From: Aureimonas fodinaquatilis
GTDB taxonomy: Bacteria; Pseudomonadota; Alphaproteobacteria; Rhizobiales; Rhizobiaceae
DNA: 64,000 nt
Reading direction: 5' to 3'
Assembly: GCF_008369445.1 (NCBI RefSeq)
Contig: NZ_VTWH01000001.1
Location: 372,001-436,000 of the forward strand
A program made the translations under genes and the position numbers. The notes under the pieces were generated by a model. That model was given only the letters and a program-made list of their open reading frames with translations, made no database searches and had not been told where the DNA came from. Positions 53,519-61,647 of the stretch are shown in pieces. Numbering within the stretch: position 1 is the first letter of the stretch; the number at the start of each line of letters is the position of its first letter.

Positions 53519-53830
53519 ATGCAAAGTGTCTTCACTGCCCTGATCGTTTCAGCGCTGGCTGTGCTGCCCGTGCAAGCAGAGGAAAGCGAAGTGCAAGCCT
53601 CCCATCCCTATGCAGGCCTTTGGGTAACGGAAGATGGCCGAATTCGGCATGAGCTTTTGCCGAATGGCCGCTATGTCGAGGCTCGTGGCACGCGAGAGCG
53701 CGCCTATGAAGGGCGATATGAGGTGACTGGAACCCATATCGAATACTGGGACGATACCGGCTTTACGGCAGACGGCGATTTCATCGACGAGGTGCTGCAT
53801 CACGCCGGTATGATCCTTTACCGGAAGTGA
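53519..53830 (+). CDS. Small secreted Atu4866-domain protein
   Basis: 103 aa from ATG 53519. Signal peptide ends VQAEE; the mature part is the Atu4866 domain: HPYAGLWVTEDGRIRHELLPNGRYVEARG, RERAYEGRYEVTGTHIEYWDDTGFTADGDF and HHAGMILYRK. Domain has known structure but no proven function; genes of this type commonly travel with SDR genes. Its 3' end overlaps the convergent nitronate monooxygenase by 50 bases. Confidence 0.88.
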   Translation: MQSVFTALIVSALAVLPVQAEESEVQASHPYAGLWVTEDGRIRHELLPNGRYVEARGTRERAYEGRYEVTGTHIEYWDDTGFTADGDFIDEVLHHAGMILYRK

Positions 53831-54881
53831 CGAGGCCTTCGAGCTCAGCCTGCAGAAGGCGAACCAGCGCGGCAGCAGGCATTGCACGGACAAGCGGCGC
53901 ACCCTGGCCAGCCCATTGGGCCCCAAAACCATGCTCACCCTGCGATTTTGCTGCTGCGTTCAGTGCCTTCCCGGCATCATATGCAATCGGGTAATCGGGC
54001 GGGGAAAATTCAGCCAACTGATGGCTTAATGCTGTAAACCGGTTGGGAAGCGCACGCGCCGGGCGTCCGGATATCAGCGAGGTCATGGTCGTGTGGCGGC
54101 AGCCCGGACCAGCCAGAGCGGCACGATAGGCAGTGTCGGCAGCAGATTCCGGGCAGGCGACAAACGCAGTGCCCAGTTGCGCCGCCACGGCACCCAGATC
54201 AAGCACAGCCGCAATGCCTGCTCCATCCATAAGTCCGCCCGCGCCGATAACCGGCAACATGTCCTGCCGAACCAGAAGCCGGGTTAGCGCTAAAGTGCCA
54301 AGTTCATCATCCGGGGCGGTCGGGTCAAACATGCCTCGATGACCACCTGCCTCAATTCCCTGCGCTACGATTGCATCAATCCCCGCGGCCCCAATTGCAT
54401 CGGCTTCCTCAATGCTGGTGGCGGTGGCCATCAGGTAAATGCCACGCGCGCGCAGAGCAGACAAAGCATCTGCTGGTGGCAGCCCGAAGTGAAAACTTAC
54501 GACCGGCGGAGCCAATGCAAGCAGCATCGACAGCATTTCGGGATCGTCAGCAAAGCTCTTGTAGATTGGCTTGATTGTTTTTGGAGGCTCTGCCCCGAAT
54601 TCGGCGAACAATGGCGCAAGCTGGTCCAGCCAGATATCCTCCCGCTTCGGATCGGACAATGGCGCGCCGTGAACGAAGAGGTTGACATTAAAAGCCCGGC
54701 CAGTGCGACCTCGCAATTCTTCGATCATGGATCGTGCGCCAGCCGCATCGGTCGCGCCAACGGCGATCGAGCCCAGACCTCCGGCTTCACTGACTGAAGC
54801 TGCGAGAAGCGGGGTTGATACACCAGCCATCGGGGCCTGCACCAGCGGGACCGAGAGTTTCAGGCGCTCGATAAATGACAT
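53781..54881 (-). CDS. Nitronate monooxygenase (NPD-type flavoenzyme)
   Basis: 366 aa from ATG 54881; an upstream Met at 54953 is possible but adds an atypical leader. FMN TIM-barrel: PLVQAPMAGVSTPLLAASVSEAGGLGSIA at the start, AQGIEAGGHRG in the middle and VIGAGGLMDGAGIAAVLDLGAVAAQLGTAF for phosphate binding. Oxidises alkyl nitronates. The C-terminal coding region overlaps the convergent Atu4866 gene. It is not clearly part of an operon. Confidence 0.9.
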   Translation of the reverse strand: MSFIERLKLSVPLVQAPMAGVSTPLLAASVSEAGGLGSIAVGATDAAGARSMIEELRGRTGRAFNVNLFVHGAPLSDPKREDIWLDQLAPLFAEFGAEPPKTIKPIYKSFADDPEMLSMLLALAPPVVSFHFGLPPADALSALRARGIYLMATATSIEEADAIGAAGIDAIVAQGIEAGGHRGMFDPTAPDDELGTLALTRLLVRQDMLPVIGAGGLMDGAGIAAVLDLGAVAAQLGTAFVACPESAADTAYRAALAGPGCRHTTMTSLISGRPARALPNRFTALSHQLAEFSPPDYPIAYDAGKALNAAAKSQGEHGFGAQWAGQGAPLVRAMPAAALVRLLQAELEGLVTSGKGSYRRDAAPRR

Positions 54882-54974
54882 TTGGCTGAGACGATCGCGC
54901 AGTTGACGTTGAACCTGCTTATAAATGGCCAGTCGCAGGATTGAAATTGGCATGAGTCTGCCAAGGGTGACCCG

Positions 54975-55469
54975 TCACCGGGCACAGGTCCCAATTCGCC
55001 CGACCTTCGTGAGTTCCAGCCATTTCGGGCCAAGAATTTCTCTGGCCGGAATTGCCTGTGCAGCTTCCCTCTCATTTTCGTGGAACATTCTGATTGAAAT
55101 GCTCATTTCATGCCGCCCTGAAACGATTGGTATTCCTGGCTCATATGTTGTTACGGCGTTATAGGTGTTGCCTCTTGCCGTCGCGGTTGTGTGATATGAT
55201 CCTGCCGTGGATCTGACGCTGACGTTGTTTGTGCTGCTGGCGTCGATAATTTTGTAACGGTCAAACCCGGCTTTGATGGTTTCGATAGCAGCTTGTTTTT
55301 GAGCAACCGCTGCAGTCCTGACGCTGCCACACACTGGCGCTCCACGGGTCTGGACCAGCGCAGTGTTTGATGAAGTCAATATCGTGCTCGACGAAGTGCA
55401 CGATACCAAAGCGACCAACAACAGCAGAAAAAGCAGTATGAAAAGTGCACGCAAAACAATGTGTCGCAT
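54975..55469 (-). CDS. Lipoprotein of unknown function
   Basis: 164 aa from ATG 55469. A very hydrophobic signal (ALFILLFLLLLVALVSC) ends in a lipobox-like VSC, Cys about 24; then a Ser/Thr-rich spacer, and a domain with VCGSVRTAAVAQKQAAIETIKAGFDRYKII and GRHEMSISIRMF. I do not recognise the family. Conserved-looking Cys residues (49 and near the end) may form a disulfide. Divergent from the small XRE regulator. Confidence 0.65.
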   Translation of the reverse strand: MRHIVLRALFILLFLLLLVALVSCTSSSTILTSSNTALVQTRGAPVCGSVRTAAVAQKQAAIETIKAGFDRYKIIDASSTNNVSVRSTAGSYHTTATARGNTYNAVTTYEPGIPIVSGRHEMSISIRMFHENEREAAQAIPAREILGPKWLELTKVGRIGTCAR

Positions 55470-55600
55470 GTGGGTGTTTTCTACCCGGATTTTTTGATTT
55501 TTCACGCAGTAACTCCAGAATCATCAGATGCTGGCACTATGACAGAATATCCGAATTTGGGGTATTCTAAAATCGGGTTCAAACAAAGTGCTGGTCTCTC

Positions 55601-55861
55601 ATGCTGGCGCTGAAATTGTCATCTCTTAATCCTGAAATTTACCGTCAGATGATTGACTTGCTCATCACGGCTCGCAAAAAGGCCGGCATGACTCAGGTTG
55701 AACTGGGCAGGCGCATAAGCCAGCGGCAGACATTCGTTTCCAAATTTGAAACTGGTGAACGGCGGCTTGATTTTGCAGAGTTCATTCTGATTTGTGAGGC
55801 GATTGGCGTTGATCCGGTCACGCTTATCCCGGCCAAAGGCCAACTTCATAAAGACGACTGA
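55601..55861 (+). CDS. Small XRE-family helix-turn-helix regulator
   Basis: 86 aa, almost all one HTH_XRE domain: LLITARKKAGMTQVELGRRISQRQTFVSKFETGERRLDFAEFILICEAIGVDP (about 20-74). A Met at 55649 could be the true start. Stand-alone XRE proteins are found in mobile elements and in chromosomes; no toxin or phage gene is nearby. It converges with the permease gene 24 bases away. Confidence 0.88.
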   Translation: MLALKLSSLNPEIYRQMIDLLITARKKAGMTQVELGRRISQRQTFVSKFETGERRLDFAEFILICEAIGVDPVTLIPAKGQLHKDD

Positions 55862-55885
55862 ATTTGCAGGGCCGCTTTGTTGCGC

Positions 55886-57688
55886 CTATCCAGTCATGCC
55901 GTAAAAGAAATAGATCGCCGCGCAGGTGGCAAGACCCACCACCACATTCATCGGTATTCCCACTTTTACGAAATCGGTGAAACGATAATTGGCCGCGCCG
56001 TAAACCAGCGTGTTTGTTTGATAGCCGATAGGGGTGGCAAAACTGGCGCTTGCGGCAAACATCACCGCCACCACCAATGGCCTGGGGTCAACGCCCAGCT
56101 CGACACTGAGCGCAATGACAATGGGCGTCATGACAACCGCAACCGCATTATTGGTGATAAGCTCGGTCAGAGCCGAAGTCATCATGTAGATGGTGACCAA
56201 CAGCAGAAGCGGTGAAAGCCCTGTCAGATGCGGAGCAATCGCGCTGACGATCAAATCCACTGATCCGGCATTCTGCAGCCCAAGCCCAACAATGAGCATC
56301 GCGAAGATCAGCACCAGGATGCCACCGTCGATTGCACCCCATGCCTCTTCGCTGTCAATGCAACGCAGCGCCAGAATGGCAACGACAGCCAGCATGGCCA
56401 AAATTCCAATATCCATGACGCCGAATGCCGCCAGTGCAACCACTCCCGCCAGAGCGGCCAGCGTAATTGGCGCTTTGGATTGCCGATAAGCCCGGCCACT
56501 CGTGCGCGTTACCGAAACCAGCACTCCACGCTGGCTCAGTGCATCAACTCCTGCGGCCGGTCCCTCGATCAACAGCCGGTCAGCAGCCCGCAATTTGGCG
56601 CTGCGCAGATCCTGCCCGGCAATGTGGTTGTGCCGGTTGACGCCTAGCACCCGCACGCCAAACTGACTGCTGATCGCCAACTGGTCGATCCGCCGGCCTT
56701 GAATGGACTGGTTCGGGCCGACCACTGCCTCAACCATTGCCAGTTCGGTCTTTTCCCGGGGCTGAATGGCTCCCGTGCCAATTCGAATCCCCTCAATGTC
56801 ATGCAGCGTTAACAGTTCGGACGCCGTTGCCGAAATCGCCAGCCTGTCGCCGCGCTTCAACTCAATGGACCTGATATCCTTGCGGGTGATGGTACCGCTC
56901 TGGTTGACCGCGCGGACTTTAAGATTGGGCAGTTTCAGTGCGGCGATCTCACCGATTTTGGTCTGCGTAAAGTCGCCTTCCTCAATAATGGTGATTTCGG
57001 AAAGAAACTGCGCGTTTTCTCCGTCAAGGTCTCCGCCTTCTTCCTTGCGGTCTGGCAACAGAAATCTCCCGAACAGGCCAAGCAGCAACAGACCGGAAAT
57101 CGCCGTTACCATGCCCACCGGCGTTATTTCGAAAATCGAAAACGGCTCCATCCCGTGTTCCCGCGCCACGCCGTCAACAAGCAGATTTGTCGAAGTGCCG
57201 ATCAGCGTCAGAGTGCCGGCAAGAATGGTAAAATAGGAAATCGGTATCAGAAGCCGTGTTGGGGCAAAGCCGAATTTATGTGCGATGCGCACCCCGATCG
57301 GAATGAGGATCAGGACCAGAGGCGTGTTGTTGATGAAACCGCCCAGCAGCATGATGCCTGCCACCAGACAAATCACCGCACGAGCCGCATTGTCACCTGC
57401 AAAATCGAGAATGATGCCAACCACCCGCTCCAGCACGCCGGTGCGCACCATTGCGCCGGTCAGCACGAACATTGCAGCAATGGTCAACGGTGCAGGATTG
57501 GAAAAGACGCTGAAAGTCTGCGCGGGACTGACATAGCCGAACAGCACAAAAGCTGCCGCGCCGATGGCTGCCGTAACTTCCGGAGGCAATTTTTCAAAGA
57601 GAAAACCGATGAAGGTCAATGCCATGAGGCCAAGCGCAATGTAGGCCTGGTAGTTTACGAGAAAATCCTGCAACACGCGGCCTTGCAT
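55886..57688 (-). CDS. SLC13-type permease with two RCK_C domains
   Basis: 600 aa. N-terminal and C-terminal membrane halves (about 15-205 and 415-600) flank two TrkA-C/RCK_C domains (about 225-300 and 315-390), the layout of DASS/SLC13 proteins. NNTPLVLILIPIGVRIA and GTSTNLLVDGV, repeated as ITNNAVAVVMTPIVI and GYQTNTLVYG, are the paired SNT substrate/sodium motifs. Likely transports a dicarboxylate or sulfate. A 121-base gap separates it from the Rrf2 gene upstream. Confidence 0.92.
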   Translation of the reverse strand: MQGRVLQDFLVNYQAYIALGLMALTFIGFLFEKLPPEVTAAIGAAAFVLFGYVSPAQTFSVFSNPAPLTIAAMFVLTGAMVRTGVLERVVGIILDFAGDNAARAVICLVAGIMLLGGFINNTPLVLILIPIGVRIAHKFGFAPTRLLIPISYFTILAGTLTLIGTSTNLLVDGVAREHGMEPFSIFEITPVGMVTAISGLLLLGLFGRFLLPDRKEEGGDLDGENAQFLSEITIIEEGDFTQTKIGEIAALKLPNLKVRAVNQSGTITRKDIRSIELKRGDRLAISATASELLTLHDIEGIRIGTGAIQPREKTELAMVEAVVGPNQSIQGRRIDQLAISSQFGVRVLGVNRHNHIAGQDLRSAKLRAADRLLIEGPAAGVDALSQRGVLVSVTRTSGRAYRQSKAPITLAALAGVVALAAFGVMDIGILAMLAVVAILALRCIDSEEAWGAIDGGILVLIFAMLIVGLGLQNAGSVDLIVSAIAPHLTGLSPLLLLVTIYMMTSALTELITNNAVAVVMTPIVIALSVELGVDPRPLVVAVMFAASASFATPIGYQTNTLVYGAANYRFTDFVKVGIPMNVVVGLATCAAIYFFYGMTG

Positions 57689-57747
57689 CCCCTGCGATCA
57701 TTGGCCTGGCACCATAGTGCAGGCAGTCCCCCGGCGTAACTGGTAGC

Positions 57748-57773
57748 GTCAATCGCCACTTCAAGAGATTGAC
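57748..57773. promoter_or_regulatory. Inverted repeat upstream of the SLC13-type gene
   Basis: GTCAATC (57748-57754) and GATTGAC (57767-57773) form a 7-bp inverted repeat with a 12-nt spacer, 60 bases before the permease start and after the Rrf2 stop. Possibly a regulator site; weak evidence. Confidence 0.3.
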
Positions 57774-57809
57774 TTGTACAGTCTCCATTCTCCACCATGG
57801 CGCCGATCG

Positions 57810-58238
57810 TCAAGGTTGCGGAGCCGACGTAACTTCATCCGGGGCAAGCTGGTCGAGTGTTATGCCGCTGAATCGCTCAATAAACAGTTTTTCGGCTTGC
57901 GCCATCGTATCAGACAGCGCGGCATTCACATGTTTCTGCACCTGACAATCCGTGCGGTCATCCCTGTTGCCAATTGCAAACAGCGTCGGTCGGTTCAGGG
58001 CCTCGTATACCGCAAGCAAGGTTATCTGGCTCAGTGGTCGTGCCAATTGCCAGCCGCCGCCATGGCCTTTGCCGGACTTGACATAACCCGCCTCACGCAG
58101 ACCTGCCATGGTTCGCCGAAACACCGCCGGGTTGGTGCCCATGCTCCGGGCAAGCACCTGTGAGGTCGCAGGCTTATTGTCCTGTGCCATGTGCAAGAGA
58201 ACATGCAGCACATCCGATAGCCTTGTATCCTTGTTCAT
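57810..58238 (-). CDS. Rrf2-family transcriptional regulator
   Basis: 141 aa+ from ATG 58238. Rrf2 winged helix: LSDVLHVLLHMAQDNKPATSQVLARSMGTNPAVFRRTMAGLREAGYVKSGKGHGGGWQLARP. The iron-sulfur cysteine triad of IscR/NsrR is absent apart from one Cys (TDCQVQ), so it is the YwnA-type cluster-free kind. Divergent from a methyltransferase gene with a perfect palindrome in the gap. Confidence 0.92.
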   Translation of the reverse strand: MNKDTRLSDVLHVLLHMAQDNKPATSQVLARSMGTNPAVFRRTMAGLREAGYVKSGKGHGGGWQLARPLSQITLLAVYEALNRPTLFAIGNRDDRTDCQVQKHVNAALSDTMAQAEKLFIERFSGITLDQLAPDEVTSAPQP

Positions 58239-58306
58239 TCCACAACCCGTGTTTGAAACCCTGCGATCAGCCGACAAACTTATGCATCATCTGTTGATAC
58301 GTGAAC

Positions 58307-58316
58307 AGCAATTGCT
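58307..58316. promoter_or_regulatory. Palindrome in the Rrf2/methyltransferase intergenic region
   Basis: AGCAATTGCT is a perfect 10-bp palindrome, and GATAC (58296-58300) with GTATC (58320-58324) brackets it nearly symmetrically. It lies between the divergent starts at 58238 and 58352, the expected place for a shared Rrf2 operator. Confidence 0.5.
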
Positions 58317-58351
58317 TATGTATCTTCAACTGTTACAAAATAAGGTGCGGC

Positions 58352-59032
58352 ATGAATCTCAAACTCTCCCCATTCAGAAATCCGGCGGCGGTTGCATCCT
58401 ATGTCCACGATACACCGCAAAAGGTGCCGGGCCTCGCCGACCTGCATCGAATGGCGGCAATTCTACTTGGTGAAGGCGCGCCGGGTTCCGCCCATATTTT
58501 CGTCGTCGGGGCGGGCGGTGGGCTTGAGCTGAAGGCTCTGGCAGAGTTGCGGTCGGATTGGCGTTTCACAGGTGTCGATCCTTCGCCCGCCATGCTGGAC
58601 ATCGCCCGCCAGACATCTGCGCCCTACGCTGATCGGATCACACTTCTGGAAGGCACGGTCGATCAAGCCCCGATGCTGGCTTTTGACGGTGCAACATGCC
58701 TGCTGACGCTGCACTTTCTCGACACTGCACTTCGGCTGCATACGCTGTCCCAAATTCGCCGCCGGCTTCGGCCGGGCAGCAGGTTTGTTGTTGCTCATCA
58801 CACTGCGCCCGACGCCAACCCGCAAAGCTGGCTGGCGCGCTCGGCGGCTTTCGCCAAACGCGCCGGTTCCAGCAGGGCAAATGAGATAAGCTCCGCTAAA
58901 TCAATGGCAGATCAACTTCCGTTGCTTCCTCCCATTGCGGAGGAGGAACTCTTGCTGTCAGCGGGTTTTACAGAGCCATCCCTGTTTTATGCAGCATTTT
59001 CATTTCGTGGCTGGGTTGCCACCGCTGGCTAG
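58352..59032 (+). CDS. Class I SAM-dependent methyltransferase
   Basis: 226 aa from ATG 58352 (AAGGTG upstream). SAM-binding motif I VVGAGGGLEL (about 47-56), acidic motif II FTGVDPSPAMLDIA, and TCLLTLHFL for motif IV. A frequent divergent partner of YwnA-type Rrf2 genes. Substrate unknown. The 3' end overlaps the convergent RraA-like gene by 33 bases. Confidence 0.88.
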   Translation: MNLKLSPFRNPAAVASYVHDTPQKVPGLADLHRMAAILLGEGAPGSAHIFVVGAGGGLELKALAELRSDWRFTGVDPSPAMLDIARQTSAPYADRITLLEGTVDQAPMLAFDGATCLLTLHFLDTALRLHTLSQIRRRLRPGSRFVVAHHTAPDANPQSWLARSAAFAKRAGSSRANEISSAKSMADQLPLLPPIAEEELLLSAGFTEPSLFYAAFSFRGWVATAG

Positions 59033-59710
59033 TTGCCGGGCAATGCGCTTGTCAAACAGCGCGCGCGATCCTGTCATGTCCCCGAGGGACTCGCCTTTGG
59101 CAAGGCGCAGCCGCCATTCAACTTCCCGCTCCTCGTCTGCCAGAGCCTTTTGCACCAGCGCGTCAAGCTGCGGATGCTGTGGTGACAGGGTGAGCAGGCC
59201 ATTGTTGTCGCCCATGAGAATATCACCGGTTCTGACTGTGATTCCGCCAATGACAACAGGGCCGAACAATTCGGCGCCATCAATATCCAGTGTGCGCGTG
59301 GTCACCACATTGAGACCTTTTGCAAAAACGGGAATGCCGATCTCGCGCAGTTCGTCAATATCGGTGACGACCCCGTCGACCACAAAGCCTGCAAGTCCAA
59401 TAGCCAGGCCCGCCCTGACCGTCATTTCACCAAGACAGGCAATGTGGTTATCACCGCAGCGATCAATGACGAGAATATCGCCAGCTTTAAGGTATTCGAA
59501 CACCACATGAACCGCGATGGCATCGGGAAATGGCTGCCGCACGGTAACAGCGCGGCCAACCATGCGCTTGTCTGCAACGAGGGGGCGCACGGAATTGCCG
59601 ATGATGCCATTGGTCAGATAGTGCCCCAGAGACGCAGGCTGCAGTTTTGTCAGACCTTGCCAGGTTTGCGGCGCAATGGCGGTGTGGTTGGGTAGGGGAT
59701 GCAAGATCAT
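59000..59710 (-). CDS. RraA/HMG-aldolase family protein with altered active site
   Basis: 236 aa from ATG 59710. Family core: GRAVTVRQPFPDAIAVH, RCGDNHIACLGEMTVRAGLAIGLAGFVVDGVVTD and GDILMGDNNGLLTLSP. HMG/CHA aldolases and RraA normally have GxxRD; here it is GVVTD, Thr 116 in place of the pyruvate-binding Arg while the metal-binding Asp 117 is kept. Last of the tripartite-transporter operon, four bases after the formamidase stop. It may have a different chemistry. Confidence 0.88.
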   Translation of the reverse strand: MILHPLPNHTAIAPQTWQGLTKLQPASLGHYLTNGIIGNSVRPLVADKRMVGRAVTVRQPFPDAIAVHVVFEYLKAGDILVIDRCGDNHIACLGEMTVRAGLAIGLAGFVVDGVVTDIDELREIGIPVFAKGLNVVTTRTLDIDGAELFGPVVIGGITVRTGDILMGDNNGLLTLSPQHPQLDALVQKALADEEREVEWRLRLAKGESLGDMTGSRALFDKRIARQLASGGNPATK

Positions 59711-59714
59711 GATT

Positions 59715-60650
59715 TTAACGGTCCTGATGGCGAATGATGCCGTGGCCCAGCCGGGGCATTTCGACACGCACGCTGATGTCTGCGGTCGAGCCGCATGATT
59801 GGTTGATCCGCACGTCGCCAATGGCGCTGATCAGCATATAGGCGTCGGTCGGGTTGAGGCCGAGACGAGTGCCGAGAAGGTCGATCATCTGATCCACGCC
59901 GATCCGACCCGCCTCCTCATAGGTTGGCGCAGAGGCGATCGAGATGATGTCCGTCTCTGTTTCGAGCCATGGCCATTGCCGGGCGTTGCCTTTCATCAGC
60001 TCGACTTCGACGGTTACGCTGCCACCGATTTCAATGCCAGTGCCGGTGACTTCGCCGTCTCCCATAGAGGCGTGAATGTCGCCGACATAAAGCATTGCGC
60101 CTGCAACCTGCACCGGCAGATACAGCGTTGCGCCAACCGCAACGCGCTTGCAATCCATATTGCCACCATAGCGGCCAACGAGCGCCGGTGATATTGGACC
60201 GCCAGCAGGAGCGACCGCGATGACCCCGACCATCGGAGAGACAGGAAAGCGCAGATCATCAAACAGAACTTCGCCAGCCACGACCCGGCAGATCTTTGCA
60301 ATCGGCTTTTCAACCTTGCCATGGGTGATGCCCATATCGGGCTTGACCAGAATGAAGCCCTGGTCGTCGAGGCCGATTTCGATAATTCTGACGGCAACAG
60401 TGTCTCCGGGCTCGGCCCCGTCGATGAAAACGGGGCCGGTTACCGGATTGACCTTCGGAAAGCGCTCCGAAAAGTCGGGCGTGGTCTGGTGCACCTGCCA
60501 TGCCTCACGCAGTTTTCCACCACGCGCATCGTGGGTTTCAAACACGAGCTGGGCTTTGCTGCCCACACGGGCTGCCGGAACCGCTGCCGCATCAATGCAA
60601 TATTGCGGGTTCTCGCGGGAAATATGTGTGACGTTGGACATGGTGCTCAA
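59715..60650 (-). CDS. Acetamidase/formamidase family protein
   Basis: 311 aa. FmdA/AmdA family: VNPVTGPVFIDGAEPGDTVAVRI near the front, SPMVGVIAVAPAGG, RYGGNMDCKRVAVGATLYLPV with the conserved Asp, and HASMGDGEVTGTGIE. Hydrolyses short amides to acid and ammonia. Met at 60641 is an alternative start. Five bases after tctC, four before the RraA-like gene; it may act on an amide imported by the Tct system. Confidence 0.92.
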   Translation of the reverse strand: MSTMSNVTHISRENPQYCIDAAAVPAARVGSKAQLVFETHDARGGKLREAWQVHQTTPDFSERFPKVNPVTGPVFIDGAEPGDTVAVRIIEIGLDDQGFILVKPDMGITHGKVEKPIAKICRVVAGEVLFDDLRFPVSPMVGVIAVAPAGGPISPALVGRYGGNMDCKRVAVGATLYLPVQVAGAMLYVGDIHASMGDGEVTGTGIEIGGSVTVEVELMKGNARQWPWLETETDIISIASAPTYEEAGRIGVDQMIDLLGTRLGLNPTDAYMLISAIGDVRINQSCGSTADISVRVEMPRLGHGIIRHQDR

Positions 60651-60655
60651 TTCAC

Positions 60656-61618
60656 TCAGTTGGTCAAACCCTGCGCTGCCAGAATGGCAGCCACCTTTTC
60701 AGCATCGGCCTCCATCTGCCCGGCAAGTTCATCGCCGGCAACATAATCAAGGGTAATGCCGTTTTCCGCTGCAAATGTCTGGAAACGCTCATCATCGAAC
60801 ATGTCTTTGAGAGCGGCGCTCAGCACCTGGAAACGCTCTTCCGGAATATCCTTGGGTGCTGCCATCGCTGCCCAGGAGCCGAACACAATGTCATAGCCAG
60901 CTTCCTTGAAGGTCGGAACATCAGGCAGGGCCGGGTGGCGCTCTTCCGTGGCAGTGGCCAGAACCTTCAGCTTTCCGGTGGTCACATGGTCGATGACCTC
61001 CTGAACGGAAATCGTGGTTGCATCCACCTGACCGCCCAGAAGCGCTATGGCTGACTGAGCGCCGCCATCAAACGGCACAACATTGATTTCAGTGTTGGTT
61101 TCGCTGGTGATCAGGCCTGCTGCAACGTTCCACACTGCGCCGGGAGGGGAGGCGGCAATGCGCAACTCGTTGGGACGCTTGCGCGCATCCTCGATGAATT
61201 CCTCAAGTGTGTTCCACGGTGCATCCGCCTGCACGGTCAGCGTGGCGGGTGAAGACTGAACTTTCATGATGAAACGCACATCGTCAGGACCAACCGGCGC
61301 GCGCTCCAGTGGCCGGAATGTCAGCAGCTCGAAATTCACGGTGCCAATGGTGTAACCGTCGGGCCGGGCATTGGCGAGAGCCAGCATGCCCACGGCACCA
61401 GCGCCACCGGTACGGTTTTCAACGGCGATTTCCTGACCAATATATTCATTGGCAAAGCGGACCAGTGAGCGGGCAGCCACGTCAGTGCTGCCGCCAGCCC
61501 CGAACGCCACGATGGATGTGATGGCGCGGTCAGGAAAATCCTGTGCATGGGCAGCGCTGACGCCTGCCAGCAAAGCGGCGGCTACACAGGCAGTGCGGAT
61601 TACAGAAAACAGACTCAC
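60656..61618 (-). CDS. tctC: Tripartite tricarboxylate transporter binding protein (Bug family)
   Basis: 320 aa with a signal peptide ending AHAQ. Bug signature: PDRAITSIVAFGAGGSTDVAARSLVRFANEYIGQEIAVENRTGGAGAVGMLALANARPDGYTIG. Bug proteins bind carboxylates or aromatic and amide compounds through this pocket. The genes for the two membrane subunits precede it in the same transcript. Confidence 0.94.
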   Translation of the reverse strand: MSLFSVIRTACVAAALLAGVSAAHAQDFPDRAITSIVAFGAGGSTDVAARSLVRFANEYIGQEIAVENRTGGAGAVGMLALANARPDGYTIGTVNFELLTFRPLERAPVGPDDVRFIMKVQSSPATLTVQADAPWNTLEEFIEDARKRPNELRIAASPPGAVWNVAAGLITSETNTEINVVPFDGGAQSAIALLGGQVDATTISVQEVIDHVTTGKLKVLATATEERHPALPDVPTFKEAGYDIVFGSWAAMAAPKDIPEERFQVLSAALKDMFDDERFQTFAAENGITLDYVAGDELAGQMEADAEKVAAILAAQGLTN

Positions 61619-61647
61619 CTTTGCATTCTCCTCTTTTGGTTGTGTTG

